Below are positions 35,713 to 45,347 of a stretch of DNA of 64,000 bases, one piece after another; within the stretch, counting starts at the first letter, position 1; the number at the start of each line of letters is the position of its first letter. Below the pieces are notes generated by a model that did not search any database, was not told the origin of the DNA, and saw only the letters and a program-made list of their open reading frames with translations. A program made the translations under genes and the position numbers. The DNA is from Acetobacter fabarum (GTDB lineage: Bacteria; Pseudomonadota; Alphaproteobacteria; Acetobacterales; Acetobacteraceae). The stretch lies in contig NZ_WOTG01000003.1 in the NCBI RefSeq assembly GCF_011516925.1, positions 62,001 to 126,000 of the forward strand, read 5' to 3'.

Positions 35713-36471
35713 TTAGTGCTCATCCGCCCCGGGAATAAGATCATAACCCGGAGACCCCGGAGCAGGGCCGGGCGGGGGTACATTGCCCACGGCAATGCCG
35801 ATCAGCTTATCCGCTGCAGGTCCAATTTCACGCGCGTCAATGGCAATGCCCAGATCACCACTACTGCCACCACCCACAGCATAGAGCGTCTGCCCGGCCT
35901 TAAGCAGGCCAGAAACCCGCGCGGCCTCACGCGGAGACAGATAGATAACCGAATGATCCTTGAGCACGGCACCCGTCAGATGGCCGCCTGCATCATACAG
36001 CGGCATCCAGACCTCACCATGCAGAACAAGGTCTGGCCCGGCTATCATTTCGGGGGAGTGTAACGGCATTTCAATAAAGCTGTCCTGCACCGTGCGCCCA
36101 CGCGGGCTTGCCACGCTAAAGGCACGGATAATCGGCAGGACCTGCCCCTTGATGCCGCGAATGTCCACCTTGTCCCCAACCTTGATCAGGCCTGCAAAGG
36201 TATGGGCCTGTTCGGGGGAGACAAAAACCTGCGTGCCATCATCAAGCACAAAACCGACAATGCCGCCGTGGGGGGCTGGCAGAAACTGCACCACGCTCCC
36301 CGTAAACACCGGCAGCACGGACAGGTCATATACGCCTGTGGCCTGCTTTTCCGTTGCGGTCTGCCTGGAGGCAAAGGTGGTGCCGTGGGGGGACGCCTCC
36401 TTATGTGCAGGGGCTGCCACCGCAACAGAAGACGCCAGAATCAAACCAGACAAACTAAGCAAAGAGCGCAT
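35713..36471 (-). CDS. Secreted protein with two tandem similar domains, function unknown
   Basis: 252 residues with a signal peptide ending near AVAAP (residue ~20). Two related segments are visible. The first has GFVLDDGTQVFVSPEQA and GLIKVGDKVDIRG; the second has GAVLKDHSVIYLSPREA and GLLKAGQTLYAVG. The shared pattern (G-x-VL-x-D, SP-x-x-A, GL-x-K-x-G) suggests a duplicated small beta-rich, possibly OB-like, domain. The C-terminus is Pro/Gly-rich. I do not recognise a named family. The start chosen gives a good signal peptide; the upstream extension does not. Confidence 0.75.
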   Translation of the reverse strand: MRSLLSLSGLILASSVAVAAPAHKEASPHGTTFASRQTATEKQATGVYDLSVLPVFTGSVVQFLPAPHGGIVGFVLDDGTQVFVSPEQAHTFAGLIKVGDKVDIRGIKGQVLPIIRAFSVASPRGRTVQDSFIEMPLHSPEMIAGPDLVLHGEVWMPLYDAGGHLTGAVLKDHSVIYLSPREAARVSGLLKAGQTLYAVGGGSSGDLGIAIDAREIGPAADKLIGIAVGNVPPPGPAPGSPGYDLIPGADEH

Positions 36472-36563
36472 GAAACAACCACTAAGGACAGGCGCGCCCT
36501 GCCCCACCGGGGCAGAACGCGGCAATGCGTGAGACTCGTATGCATACTCTGCCATGAAGGCCC

Positions 36564-36583
36564 ATTCCCGCAAGAGCGGGAAT
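36564..36583 (-). terminator. Hairpin just after purH
   Basis: An 8-bp perfect stem ATTCCCGC/GCGGGAAT with a 4-base loop, directly after the purH stop codon. It has no T run, so it may be an RNA-stabilising hairpin rather than a true intrinsic terminator. Confidence 0.4.
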
Positions 36584-36589
36584 AGCGCG

Positions 36590-38167
36590 TCAGTGGCGGA
36601 AATGACGCATACCAGTAAACACCATGGCAATGCCTGCGGCATCGGCGGCGGCAATCACCTCATCATCACGGATGGACCCGCCGGGCTGTATAACGGCTGT
36701 CGCCCCTGCAGCCACAATGGTTTCCAGCCCATCCGCAAAGGGGAAGAACGCATCGGAGGCAGCAACGGAACCCTGCGTCAGAGGGGTGGACTGGCCAGCA
36801 GCCTTGGCGGCTTCCCCACTTTTGCTGGCAGCAATGCGAGCGGAGTCCACGCGGCTCATCTGCCCGGCACCAATGCCCACCGTGGCGCAATCCTTGGCGT
36901 ACACAATGGCATTGGACTTGACATGCTTTGCCACCCGGAAGGCAAAGATCAGGTCCTGCATTTCCTGTTCCGTGGGAACACGCTTGGTGACAACCTTCAG
37001 CGCTTCGGGAGCAATCCGTCCGTTATCGCGCGTCTGGGCCAGAAAGCCCCCGGCAACCGAGCGCACAACCGTACCAGCAGCCGTGGGGTCAGGCAGGCCA
37101 CCGGTCAGCAGCAGACGCAGGTTCTTTTTGCGTGCCAGCAGGGCCTTTGCATCGTCCGCAGCATCGGGGGCCACAATGACTTCGGTAAAGATGGTGGAAA
37201 TCTTTTCCGCCGTGACCGCATCCAGCGGACGGTTAAGGGCGACAATACCCCCAAAGGCAGAAACCGGGTCACACCGCAGGGCCTGATCCCACGCCGAGGT
37301 CAGCGTGTCTGCAACGGCAACACCGCAGGGATTGGCGTGTTTGACAATGACCACAGCCGGGGCATCAAACTCGGCAACAGCCTCAAACGCGGCATCTGTA
37401 TCGTTGATGTTGTTGTAAGACAGCGCCTTGCCCTGCACCTGTACGGCCGTGGCCACACCGGGGCGGGTGCTGCCATCGCGGTAAAAGGCTGCCTGCTGGT
37501 GGGGGTTTTCACCATAACGGAGGATTTCAGCCCGCTGGCCAGCCAGAGCAAACCGTTCGGGGAACGCGTCCTGCGCCTGCGCGGCAAACCATGCCGCAAT
37601 AGCCGCATCATACGCAGCCGTGCGGGCATAGGCTGCACCAGCATAAAAGCGGCGCATGTCCAGCGTGGTGCCACCATCACCCAGCGCATCAATCAGCCCT
37701 TCGTACTGGGCCGGATCGGTCAGCACCACCACATGCGCGTGGTTTTTGGCAGCTGCACGGATAAGGGCCGGGCCACCAATATCAATATTTTCAATGCAGG
37801 TTTCGGCATCGGCGCCAGATGCAACCGTTTTTTCAAACGGGTAGAGGTTCACGGCAACCAGATCAATCGAGCCAATGCCGTGTTCTTTCATCTGCTCGAC
37901 ATGCGCGGGCAAGTCACGGCGGCCAAGGATACCCCCATGAATTTTGGGTACCAGCGTTTTAACGCGGCCATCCAGAATTTCGGGAAACCCCGTATAATCC
38001 GACACTTCCGTAACAGGCACGCCAGCATCACGCAGGGCTTTGGCGGAACCGCCCGTGGACAGGATTTCCGCCCCCTGCGCCACAAGGGCCCGGGCCAGAT
38101 CAAGCAGACCGGCTTTGTCGGATACGGAAATAAGGGCGCGACGGATAGGAAGCGTCGTCTGGCTCAT
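36590..38167 (-). CDS. purH: Bifunctional AICAR formyltransferase / IMP cyclohydrolase
   Basis: 525 residues. The N-terminal cyclohydrolase (MGS-like) domain has [27 protein letters not shown] and [16 protein letters not shown]. The C-terminal formyltransferase domain has [14 protein letters not shown], the catalytic KHANPCG (~residues 269-275) and FFPFADG. It performs the last two steps to IMP. The ATG used follows AAAGGTCC at good spacing; an upstream ATG adds 22 unconserved residues. Confidence 0.97.
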   Translation of the reverse strand: MSQTTLPIRRALISVSDKAGLLDLARALVAQGAEILSTGGSAKALRDAGVPVTEVSDYTGFPEILDGRVKTLVPKIHGGILGRRDLPAHVEQMKEHGIGSIDLVAVNLYPFEKTVASGADAETCIENIDIGGPALIRAAAKNHAHVVVLTDPAQYEGLIDALGDGGTTLDMRRFYAGAAYARTAAYDAAIAAWFAAQAQDAFPERFALAGQRAEILRYGENPHQQAAFYRDGSTRPGVATAVQVQGKALSYNNINDTDAAFEAVAEFDAPAVVIVKHANPCGVAVADTLTSAWDQALRCDPVSAFGGIVALNRPLDAVTAEKISTIFTEVIVAPDAADDAKALLARKKNLRLLLTGGLPDPTAAGTVVRSVAGGFLAQTRDNGRIAPEALKVVTKRVPTEQEMQDLIFAFRVAKHVKSNAIVYAKDCATVGIGAGQMSRVDSARIAASKSGEAAKAAGQSTPLTQGSVAASDAFFPFADGLETIVAAGATAVIQPGGSIRDDEVIAAADAAGIAMVFTGMRHFRH

Positions 38168-38262
38168 GGGTGGACCTTTCGCACGGCAAAAAACGTAATG
38201 CGGCTGATTAGCCAACATGCCGCGCAGAGGCAACCAGCCGGGACAAAGAAGATGGACACCGC

Positions 38263-39000
38263 CTAACGGCGGGTAAACGTCCAGTAAAGTGGCTGACGGC
38301 CTGCGGCTATGGCCTTGGCCTCATACCGGGTGGGGAACCAGCCATCGGGGCGGATGGTCGCCGGGGGTGGTGCCTCAAAATACGGCTGTGCGGACATGAC
38401 CTCCTGCACCCAGGCCTGGTAGGTCGGGTCGTCACTGGCAACGCGCCAGACAGCACCGGGTTTGAGCACACGGGCACAGAGTTCCACATTCTGCGGATGC
38501 ACAAACCGGCGTTTGGCATGCCGGGCCTTGGGCCACGGGTCAGGGAACATCAGGAACAGCCGGTCCAGACTGGCATCGGGCAGGGCCCGCAGCACCAGAC
38601 GCGCATCATCATCCCACAGGCGGAGCATATCCGGCAGCGGGGCGGTGGCTTCCTGCTCAACAGGCACAAGCTTGTTCAGCAGCGAACACAGACCGTTATG
38701 AAAAACTTCGGAGGCTATATAGCCAACTTCGGGGTGTGCTTTGGTCTGGGCCAGCACATGCTCGCCCCCACCAAAGCCGACCTCGAACCAGATCTGTTGT
38801 GGCGCATGGCCAAAAACAGAAGCTGGGTTCGCTGCCTTATCCAGCGGAAACCGCAGGCGTGGCAGCGTTTCGTCCAGCAGGCGTTCCTGACGGGGGCGGA
38901 GCGGATGCCCACGCTGGCGGCCATACAGCCTTTCCGGCGGGGGTTTTACATCCACTGCTTCGGGCTGGCCAGCAATGGCCTGACCTTTTGCCTCCGTCAT
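38263..39000 (-). CDS. trmB: tRNA (guanine-N7)-methyltransferase
   Basis: 245 residues. The SAM-binding motif [13 protein letters not shown] (~residues 71-83) and the TrmB signature [14 protein letters not shown] (~151-164) with catalytic Asp are present, as are RVASDDPTY and the C-terminal FPTRYEAKA. It makes m7G46 in tRNA variable loops. It is 18 bases downstream of metK on the same strand, so the enzyme that makes SAM and a SAM user are likely co-transcribed. Confidence 0.95.
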   Translation of the reverse strand: MTEAKGQAIAGQPEAVDVKPPPERLYGRQRGHPLRPRQERLLDETLPRLRFPLDKAANPASVFGHAPQQIWFEVGFGGGEHVLAQTKAHPEVGYIASEVFHNGLCSLLNKLVPVEQEATAPLPDMLRLWDDDARLVLRALPDASLDRLFLMFPDPWPKARHAKRRFVHPQNVELCARVLKPGAVWRVASDDPTYQAWVQEVMSAQPYFEAPPPATIRPDGWFPTRYEAKAIAAGRQPLYWTFTRR

Positions 39001-39018
39001 AAACTCGCTACCTTTATA

Positions 39019-40206
39019 TCAGCGCTTCAGGGCGCTGCGCAGGGCATCCACCAGATCGGTGCGTTCCCATGTAAAGGTATCCAGCTTGTCATCCGGCGTA
39101 CGGCCAAAGTGACCATAAGCAGATGTGGTCGCATAGATCGGACGGTTCAGGCGCAGGTGCTTGCGAATACCGCGCGGCGTCAGGTCCATGACTTCACGCA
39201 GGATTTCACCCAGACGGGCTTCATCCACATCCTTGCCGCTTTCATCCAGGTCCACGTAAACGGACAGCGGATGAGACACGCCAATAGCGTAGGAAAGCTG
39301 GATGGTGCAGCGGTCTGCCAGACCAGCAGCCACAACGTTCTTGGCAAGGTAACGGCAGGCATAAGCTGCGGAACGGTCAACCTTGGTCGGGTCTTTACCG
39401 GAGAATGCACCACCACCATGGGGGGCTGCACCGCCGTAGGTGTCCACAATGATCTTGCGACCCGTCAGGCCGCAGTCCCCATCGGGGCCACCGATAACGA
39501 ACACGCCGGTCGGGTTGGCGTAGAATTCGCTTTCAGGCGGCATCCAGCCTTCGGGCAGCACGCTGCGGGTTACGTCCAGCAGACGATCGCGCAGAATTTT
39601 CTGGTCCGCACCTTCATCATGCTGTGTGGAGATCACAACAGAAGTGGCACCAACCGGACGACCATTGACGTAACGCAGGGTCACCTGGCTTTTGGCATCG
39701 GGCTGGAGGCCTGCAACGCGCTCATCACCAGCGCGACGCAGGTCACGGATGGTGTGCAGGATGCGGTGCGCATAATACAGCGGCGCAGGCATGAGGGTGT
39801 CTGTCTCGTTAGAGGCATAACCGAACATGATGCCCTGATCGCCTGCACCTTCGTCCTTGTCCGATGTGCTGTCCACACCAACGGCAATGTCAGCGGACTG
39901 AGCATGCAGGTAGTTGGAAGCTTCGGCATGACGCCAGGAGAAGCCGGCCTGATCGTACCCAATATCCTTAACAGCTTCACGAGCCAGATGGATCAGCTGC
40001 TCGGAGGTTACGGACTCGGGGCCACGCACTTCACCAGCCAGAACGATACGGTTGGTCGTTACCAGCGTTTCACACGCTACGCGCGCTTCGGGGTCTGCCG
40101 CCAGATACGCGTCCAGAACGGTATCGCTGATCCGGTCAGCAACTTTATCGGGATGACCTTCGGAAACTGATTCCGAAGTAAACAGAAAATCGCCGTCTTT
40201 ACGCAT
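39019..40206 (-). CDS. metK: S-adenosylmethionine synthase
   Basis: 395 residues, normal length. Signatures: [20 protein letters not shown] with the ATP-binding His/Asp (~residues 8-27), [12 protein letters not shown] (~123-134) and [19 protein letters not shown] (~267-285). It makes SAM from methionine and ATP. The ATG giving MRKDGDFLF is conserved; the longer upstream reading is not. The preceding leader has two hairpins and an alternative long-range pairing that could control translation. It is followed by trmB. Confidence 0.97.
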   Translation of the reverse strand: MRKDGDFLFTSESVSEGHPDKVADRISDTVLDAYLAADPEARVACETLVTTNRIVLAGEVRGPESVTSEQLIHLAREAVKDIGYDQAGFSWRHAEASNYLHAQSADIAVGVDSTSDKDEGAGDQGIMFGYASNETDTLMPAPLYYAHRILHTIRDLRRAGDERVAGLQPDAKSQVTLRYVNGRPVGATSVVISTQHDEGADQKILRDRLLDVTRSVLPEGWMPPESEFYANPTGVFVIGGPDGDCGLTGRKIIVDTYGGAAPHGGGAFSGKDPTKVDRSAAYACRYLAKNVVAAGLADRCTIQLSYAIGVSHPLSVYVDLDESGKDVDEARLGEILREVMDLTPRGIRKHLRLNRPIYATTSAYGHFGRTPDDKLDTFTWERTDLVDALRSALKR

Positions 40207-40305
40207 GATGGTGCCGTTCGCCCCACGCCAGTGAAAAAAGAAAACAGGTAACCATCCCCAAAAAAGGGGACGGCATCCTATGGCGGCATAGAAAGTAATG
40301 GTCAA
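40207..40305 (-). promoter_or_regulatory. Structured metK leader with mutually exclusive pairings
   Basis: On the minus strand: a hairpin CTATG-CCGC-CATAG (40278-40291), then CCGTCCCC-TTTTTT-GGGGATGG (40252-40273) followed by the U-rich TTTTCTTTTTT. The segment TGCCGTCCCC (40266-40275) can instead pair with GGGG and ACGGCA at 40212-40224, right before the start codon, with a 3-base bulge. The two folds exclude each other. TTGACC (40300-40305) may be a -35 element. It matches no SAM riboswitch class I recognise. Confidence 0.45.
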
Positions 40306-40394
40306 GAGCCATACGCCACCAGCGCAAAAGACAAGCCCCTGTTTTCAGCCCTGCGCCAGACGCGGGGCACGCCCCATACCACCTGCTTTGGCCC

Positions 40395-41174
40395 TTACAA
40401 CGGGGGCAGGCCCAGTACGTCTTCCATGCTGTAAAGCCCTGCTTCCCGCCCTTTTGCCCACAATGCGGCGCGTACTGCACCCGTGGCAAAAATACGCCGG
40501 TCAAAAGCCCGGTGCGACAGGGTAATCTGTTCATCCGCAGATGTGAAAAGAACGTCATGTTCCCCCACAATCTGCCCACCACGCAGGGCGGCAAAGCCAA
40601 TGGCACCGGGTTTGCGGGGGCCTGTCAGGCCATCACGCCCGCTTTCACGCACGTCTTCCAGCGCCACACCACGGCCAAGAGCCACAGCCTGACCAATGGC
40701 AAGTGCTGTGCCCGAAGGCGCATCCACCTTCTGCCTGTGATGCATTTCCACAATTTCCGCATCGTAGGAGTCTGCTGGCAAGGCCTGCCCCATCATCTGG
40801 GCAAGGCGGCGCACCAACGTGACACCGGGGGAAAAGTTGGCAGCATGCACAATGGTGATGTCACCCGCGGCATCCCGCAGCGCCTGGTTCTGCTGTGCGG
40901 AAAGGCCCGTTGTGCCCAGCACCCACGCCACCCCAGTACCAACCAGCGCCTGCGCACTCGACGCAACCGTATCGGCATGCGTGAAGTCGATCACAACCTC
41001 GCATTCCTTTGCCAGTGCGGACATGGTTGTAAACAGCGGAATACCCGCAGGCAGGCCCGCGGCCTGCTCGGGCGAACGGGTGGTGCCACCGGCTACGGTC
41101 GCCCCGGCTGCCAGCACTTCCTCAACCAACAAACGCCCTACGCGGCCTGTAATCCCTGCAATACCAATGCGCAT
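40395..41174 (-). CDS. dapB: 4-hydroxy-tetrahydrodipicolinate reductase
   Basis: 259 residues. The N-terminal nucleotide motif is GIAGITGRVGRLLVEE; VLGTTGLSAQQ and the catalytic motif EMHHRQKVDAPSGTALAIG (~residues 145-163), with its His and Lys, are intact. It reduces the dapA product on the way to meso-diaminopimelate and lysine. It starts 5 bases after the dnaJ stop, so it lies at the 3' end of the dnaK-dnaJ transcription unit, an unusual partner for chaperone genes. Confidence 0.96.
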   Translation of the reverse strand: MRIGIAGITGRVGRLLVEEVLAAGATVAGGTTRSPEQAAGLPAGIPLFTTMSALAKECEVVIDFTHADTVASSAQALVGTGVAWVLGTTGLSAQQNQALRDAAGDITIVHAANFSPGVTLVRRLAQMMGQALPADSYDAEIVEMHHRQKVDAPSGTALAIGQAVALGRGVALEDVRESGRDGLTGPRKPGAIGFAALRGGQIVGEHDVLFTSADEQITLSHRAFDRRIFATGAVRAALWAKGREAGLYSMEDVLGLPPL

Positions 41175-41179
41175 GTGTG

Positions 41180-42316
41180 TTATTCCGATCCTTCAAAAAA
41201 ATCACGCACGCGGCGGAAGAAGCCTGTGTGCTCGGGGCTGTGTTTGATGTCCTCGCCCGCTTCTTTCTCAAATTCTTCAAGCAGTTCACGCTGGCGCTTG
41301 GTCAGCACCTGCGGTGTTTCCACCGTGACCTGAATATACATATCCCCCCGCGCACTGGACCGCAGGACCGAGAAGCCCTTGCCCCGCAGGCGGAAATGCG
41401 CGCCGGTCTGTGTGCCTGCCGGGATTTTAACAATGGTGCGGCTACCATCAATAACCGGCACTTCTATTTCGGTCCCCAGAGCAGCCTGCGCCATACGCAG
41501 GGGCACGCGGCAATACACGTTGGCACCATCGCGCTGGAAGATGGAGTGCTCGGAAACGGAAACATGCACATACAGGTCACCCGGCGGCACGCCATTGCCA
41601 CCGGCTTCTCCCTCGCCTGTCAGGCGGATGCGGGTTCCGTCCTCAACACCTGCGGGGATCTGCACCTTGATGGTGCGTTCCTGCTCCACAGTTCCTTCCC
41701 CACGGCAGGCTTTGCAGGGGTCCTTGACCACGCGGCCCGCGCCATGGCAGGTCGGGCAGGCCCGTTCCACCACAAAAAAGCCCTGCTGGGCACGCACCTT
41801 ACCCGCCCCGTGGCAGCTTGGACAGGTTTCCACCCCGGAGGCACCACTGTTGGAACCCGTGCCATGGCAGGTATCACAGGCAACACGGGTAATAACCCGC
41901 ACGTCCTTTTCAACGCCTGCAAATGCTTCTTCGAGCGTGATTTCAACATGGGTCTGGATGTCGTTCCCACTCCGGGCCTGCCCACCACGGCGGCCCATCA
42001 TGTCCCCGAACATCTGCTCAAAAATATCGCCCAGACCGCCGCCGCCAAATCCGTTAAAGTCGAACCCGCCGGGGCCAGCCCCACCCCCTTCAAACGCTGC
42101 ATGGCCGAAGCGGTCGTAGGCGGCGCGCTTCTGCTCGTCCTTGAGCACATCGTAAGCCTGATTGATTTCCTTGAACTTGGCTTCCGCTGCATCATCCCCC
42201 GGGTTCCGGTCGGGATGAAACTTCATGGCCATCTTGCGGTAGGATTTTTTAATTTCCTCGGCAGAGGCCGTGCGGGTTACCTCAAGAATTTCGTAGTAAT
42301 CAAGCTGAGTAGCCAT
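41180..42316 (-). CDS. dnaJ: Chaperone protein DnaJ
   Basis: 378 residues, type I. The J domain has the HPD motif in [10 protein letters not shown] (residues ~32-41), followed by a Gly/Phe-rich region (~75-105). Four zinc-finger repeats follow: [24 protein letters not shown] and CKACRGEG. The C-terminal substrate-binding domains are complete. It stimulates DnaK ATPase and delivers substrates. It is separated from dnaK by about 150 bases containing a terminator-like hairpin, which could lower DnaJ relative to DnaK. Confidence 0.97.
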   Translation of the reverse strand: MATQLDYYEILEVTRTASAEEIKKSYRKMAMKFHPDRNPGDDAAEAKFKEINQAYDVLKDEQKRAAYDRFGHAAFEGGGAGPGGFDFNGFGGGGLGDIFEQMFGDMMGRRGGQARSGNDIQTHVEITLEEAFAGVEKDVRVITRVACDTCHGTGSNSGASGVETCPSCHGAGKVRAQQGFFVVERACPTCHGAGRVVKDPCKACRGEGTVEQERTIKVQIPAGVEDGTRIRLTGEGEAGGNGVPPGDLYVHVSVSEHSIFQRDGANVYCRVPLRMAQAALGTEIEVPVIDGSRTIVKIPAGTQTGAHFRLRGKGFSVLRSSARGDMYIQVTVETPQVLTKRQRELLEEFEKEAGEDIKHSPEHTGFFRRVRDFFEGSE

Positions 42317-42374
42317 GAAAGTCCTCTTGGGGCTGCCTCTTGCATGAGCACAGCATCTGTCCAGAATGTAAAAT

Positions 42375-42410
42375 GTAAAACGGCGTCCGCCTTATAAAAG
42401 CACGGACGCC
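42375..42410 (-). terminator. Terminator-like hairpin between dnaK and dnaJ
   Basis: A perfect 8-bp stem GGCGTCCG/CGGACGCC with a 13-base loop, followed on the minus strand by GTTTTACATTTT. Partial termination here would make dnaK transcripts exceed dnaJ transcripts. Confidence 0.6.
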
Positions 42411-42425
42411 GGAAAGATAATGCAT

Positions 42426-42452
42426 TGAGGCCATGCTTGTCACATGGCCTCA
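42426..42452 (-). other. Second hairpin in the dnaK-dnaJ spacer
   Basis: A perfect 10-bp inverted repeat TGAGGCCATG/CATGGCCTCA with a 7-base loop and no T run, about 20 bases after the dnaK stop. It is probably a 3' stabiliser or processing hairpin of dnaK mRNA. Confidence 0.5.
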
Positions 42453-42470
42453 CGGGCTGCATGCGTCCGA

Positions 42471-44378
42471 TCAGGACTTCTTGTTTTCGTTCACGTCTTC
42501 AAAGTCGGCGTCAACGATGTCTTTTTCGTCTGCCTTGGCACCAGCGGCACCGGCTTCAGCGCCCTCGGCTTCCTGACCTGCCTTGTAGGCGGCTTCACCC
42601 ACCTTCATGGCAGCCTGTGTCAGGCGTTCCGTTGCACTCTTAAGGGCTTCAACATCCGTGCCTTCCAGAGCGGACTTAACGGCAGCAATGGCACCTTCGG
42701 CTTCGGTCTTGTCCGCAGCAGGAACCTTGTCACCCACTTCAGACAGGGACTTTTCGACCTGATGCACAAGGGATTCCGCACTGTTGCGGGCTTCCACCTG
42801 CTCGCGCTTGGCCTTGTCGGCTGCTGCGTTGGCTTCTGCGTCCTTGACCATCTTTTCGATGTCATTGTCAGACAGACCACCAGATGCCTGGATCTTGATC
42901 TGCTGTTCCTTACCCGTGGCCTTGTCCTTGGCGGAAACGGACACAATGCCGTTGGCGTCAATGTCAAAGGTCACTTCAATCTGGGGCACGCCACGCGGTG
43001 CTGCGGGAATACCGGTCAGGTCGAAGTTGCCAAGCAGCTTGTTGTCAGCCGCCATTTCACGTTCGCCCTGATAGACCTTAATGGTCACAGCGCCCTGATT
43101 GTCTTCCGCCGTGGAGAACACCTGGCTCTTTTTGGTCGGGATGGTCGTGTTGCGGTCGATCAGGCGGGTGAACACACCACCCAGCGTTTCAATCCCCAGA
43201 GACAGCGGGGTTACGTCGAGCAGCAGAACGTCCTTGACGTCACCCTTGAGCACTGCACCCTGAATGGCGGCACCAATGGCAACCACTTCATCGGGGTTCA
43301 CGTTGCGGGCAGGGTCCTTACCAAAGAATTCCTTAACCGTTTCGATCACCTTGGGCATGCGGGTCATACCGCCGACCAGAATGACTTCATCAATCCCCGA
43401 AGCAGACAGACCGGCATCCTTCAGCGCGGCTTTGCAGGGTTCAAGCGTGCGGCTGATCAGGTCATCCACAAGGCTTTCCAGCTTGGCGCGGGTCAGCTTG
43501 ACCACAAGATGCTTGGGGCCAGATGCATCGGCCGTGATGAACGGCAGGTTGATTTCGGTTTCCTTGGAGGAGGACAGCTCGATCTTGGCTTTTTCTGCTG
43601 CTTCCTTCAGGCGCTGCAGGGCCAGCTTGTCGGAGCGCAGGTCGATGCCCTGTTCGCGCTTGAACTCGTCGGCCAGAAACCCGATGATACGGTTATCAAA
43701 GTCTTCCCCACCCAGGAACGTGTCCCCGTTGGTGGATTTCACTTCGATCACGCCATCAGAAATTTCCAGCACGGAAACGTCGAACGTGCCGCCACCAAGG
43801 TCATACACAGCCACGGTGCCGCCGCTCTTCTTTTCCAGCCCGTAAGCCAGAGCTGCTGCGGTGGGTTCGTTGATGATGCGCAGCACTTCCAGACCGGCAA
43901 TACGGCCTGCGTCCTTGGTTGCCTGACGCTGGGCATCGTTAAAGTACGCGGGAACCGTAATAACGGCCTGCGACACTTTTTCGCCCAGATATGCTTCCGC
44001 CGTTTCCTTCATCTTGCCCAGAATGAAGGCAGAAATCTGGGACGGTGCGTAGTTTGTGCCGCGTGCTTCAACCCATGCGTCACCATTGTCACCTTTGACA
44101 ATGCTGTAAGGGACCATGCCCTTGTCCTTCTGGACGGTCGCATCATCAAAGCGGCGGCCGATCAGGCGCTTTACGGCATACAGGGTGTTGGTGGGGTTGG
44201 TAACAGCCTGACGCTTGGCGGCCTGCCCGACCAGCATTTCACCACCTTCGGTGAAAGCGACCATGGACGGCGTCGTGCGTGCGCCTTCGCTGTTTTCGAT
44301 GACTTTTGTTTCGTTACCTTCGCGCACGGCCACGCAGGAGTTGGTGGTGCCGAGGTCGATACCAATGACTTTGCTCAA
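42471..44378 (-). CDS. dnaK: Chaperone protein DnaK (Hsp70), TTG start
   Basis: 635 residues. The ATPase domain begins [15 protein letters not shown] and contains [15 protein letters not shown] (residues ~193-207) and VGGMTRMP; the substrate domain and lid follow, with the acidic C-terminus carrying DADFEDV. It refolds proteins with DnaJ and GrpE. The initiation codon is TTG, eight bases after AAAAGGAG; no in-frame ATG or GTG lies nearby upstream and the N-terminus is complete. An RpoH-type promoter lies about 115-145 bases upstream. Confidence 0.98.
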   Translation of the reverse strand: MSKVIGIDLGTTNSCVAVREGNETKVIENSEGARTTPSMVAFTEGGEMLVGQAAKRQAVTNPTNTLYAVKRLIGRRFDDATVQKDKGMVPYSIVKGDNGDAWVEARGTNYAPSQISAFILGKMKETAEAYLGEKVSQAVITVPAYFNDAQRQATKDAGRIAGLEVLRIINEPTAAALAYGLEKKSGGTVAVYDLGGGTFDVSVLEISDGVIEVKSTNGDTFLGGEDFDNRIIGFLADEFKREQGIDLRSDKLALQRLKEAAEKAKIELSSSKETEINLPFITADASGPKHLVVKLTRAKLESLVDDLISRTLEPCKAALKDAGLSASGIDEVILVGGMTRMPKVIETVKEFFGKDPARNVNPDEVVAIGAAIQGAVLKGDVKDVLLLDVTPLSLGIETLGGVFTRLIDRNTTIPTKKSQVFSTAEDNQGAVTIKVYQGEREMAADNKLLGNFDLTGIPAAPRGVPQIEVTFDIDANGIVSVSAKDKATGKEQQIKIQASGGLSDNDIEKMVKDAEANAAADKAKREQVEARNSAESLVHQVEKSLSEVGDKVPAADKTEAEGAIAAVKSALEGTDVEALKSATERLTQAAMKVGEAAYKAGQEAEGAEAGAAGAKADEKDIVDADFEDVNENKKS

Positions 44379-44492
44379 TTTCGTGCTCCTTTTAGCGACT
44401 TCATCCGACCCGAAGCATCAGACAAAGCCCTTTTTTATCGTAACCGACTGAGCCCGGACCAAAGTCGGGGCGCAATCAGAATGACCAACCTG

Positions 44493-44521
44493 ATGTATGG
44501 TGCGGTTTTCCCTTTTTCAAG
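44493..44521 (-). promoter_or_regulatory. Putative heat-shock (RpoH/sigma-32) promoter of dnaK
   Basis: On the minus strand CTTGAA (44516-44521), a 13-base spacer, then CACCATACAT (44493-44502). This resembles the sigma-32 consensus CTTGAA-N13-15-CCCCATNT. It lies between grpE and dnaK, giving dnaK its own heat-inducible start. Confidence 0.65.
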
Positions 44522-44572
44522 AAGGAAAAACCACTCTGCGGGAAGGTTTTTTATCTTCCCTCCCACGCAGTG

Positions 44573-45154
44573 TTACTGGGCGTCACCAGCCTTGGCCACA
44601 ACCACCATGGCGGGCTTGAGCAGACGACCATGCAGCGTCCATGTTGGTGTCCATGCCTGCATGACCGTACCGGGGGTATGCTCGGCGCTGGGCTGTTCAG
44701 CCATGGCCTGATGCAGATTGGCGTCAAACGCCTTGCCAGCGGGGTTGTCGCTCTTGATCCCGTGCCGTTCCAGAATGGACAGGAAGGAACGTTCCGTACT
44801 TTCAATCCCCTCGCGCATTTTGGTCACAACCGTGTCCTCACCCTCGGTCTGGGCAGGCAGGCTGTCCAGCGCGCGGCGCAGGTTTTCGGCGGCTTCCACC
44901 ACATCACGCGCGAATTTTTGCACCGCGTACTGGCGGGCATCTTCCACGTCGCGCTTGGCGCGGGCCATCAGGTTCTGGTTTTCGGCTTCAGCACGCAGCC
45001 ATTTTTCCTTGAACTCCGTAACCGAGCGTTCAAGGTCCTGCACGTGTGCATCGGCGGCATTCTCGGCAGCACCTGCCTGCTGGGGGGCTGCCTGTTCGGC
45101 CGGAGCCGGATCTACCGGGGTCTCGACCTGTGTGGGTTCTGTATCTTGGGTCAT
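44573..45154 (-). CDS. grpE: Nucleotide exchange factor GrpE
   Basis: 193 residues. An acidic, Pro/Ala-rich N-terminus leads to a long helix (residues ~40-90: LERSVTEFKEKWLRAEAENQ) and the C-terminal beta domain with LERHGIKSDNPAGKAFDANL and HQAMAEQ. It releases ADP from DnaK. The ATG used removes an implausible TTG-started extension of 12 residues. It precedes dnaK by 194 bases. No hrcA is adjacent and no CIRCE element was found, so sigma-32 rather than HrcA control is likely. Confidence 0.94.
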   Translation of the reverse strand: MTQDTEPTQVETPVDPAPAEQAAPQQAGAAENAADAHVQDLERSVTEFKEKWLRAEAENQNLMARAKRDVEDARQYAVQKFARDVVEAAENLRRALDSLPAQTEGEDTVVTKMREGIESTERSFLSILERHGIKSDNPAGKAFDANLHQAMAEQPSAEHTPGTVMQAWTPTWTLHGRLLKPAMVVVAKAGDAQ

Positions 45155-45347
45155 GTAGCAAGAAGTAGGCAACACCGCCCCAGCCGACAAGACCCGTTGA
45201 CCCCCTGCAATGCAGGATTTTATGCACGGCAGCCATTGGCCGGAAAAAAGCGTGCATCACGCCATTCCCCCTCTTGGCATTGGAAGCCTGCGGCGCCTAA
45301 GCTAAACAGCTTGCGCTGATGGCAAGGGATAAAGGAACACACAAACG

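Noticed and set aside
36554-38266. 570-codon open frame antisense to purH
   Set aside because: A mirror of codon bias in purH; no domain or upstream signal.
38497-40170. 557-codon open frame antisense to trmB and metK
   Set aside because: It spans two clear genes on the other strand and has no family features.
42444-44711. 755-codon open frame antisense to dnaK and the grpE spacer
   Set aside because: Long antisense frames are common opposite GC-rich, highly biased genes. There is no ribosome site, no recognisable domain, and the sense strand is unmistakable DnaK.
45155-45347. CIRCE/HrcA operator before grpE
   Set aside because: No TTAGCACTC-N9-GAGTGCTAA repeat is present and hrcA is not adjacent.
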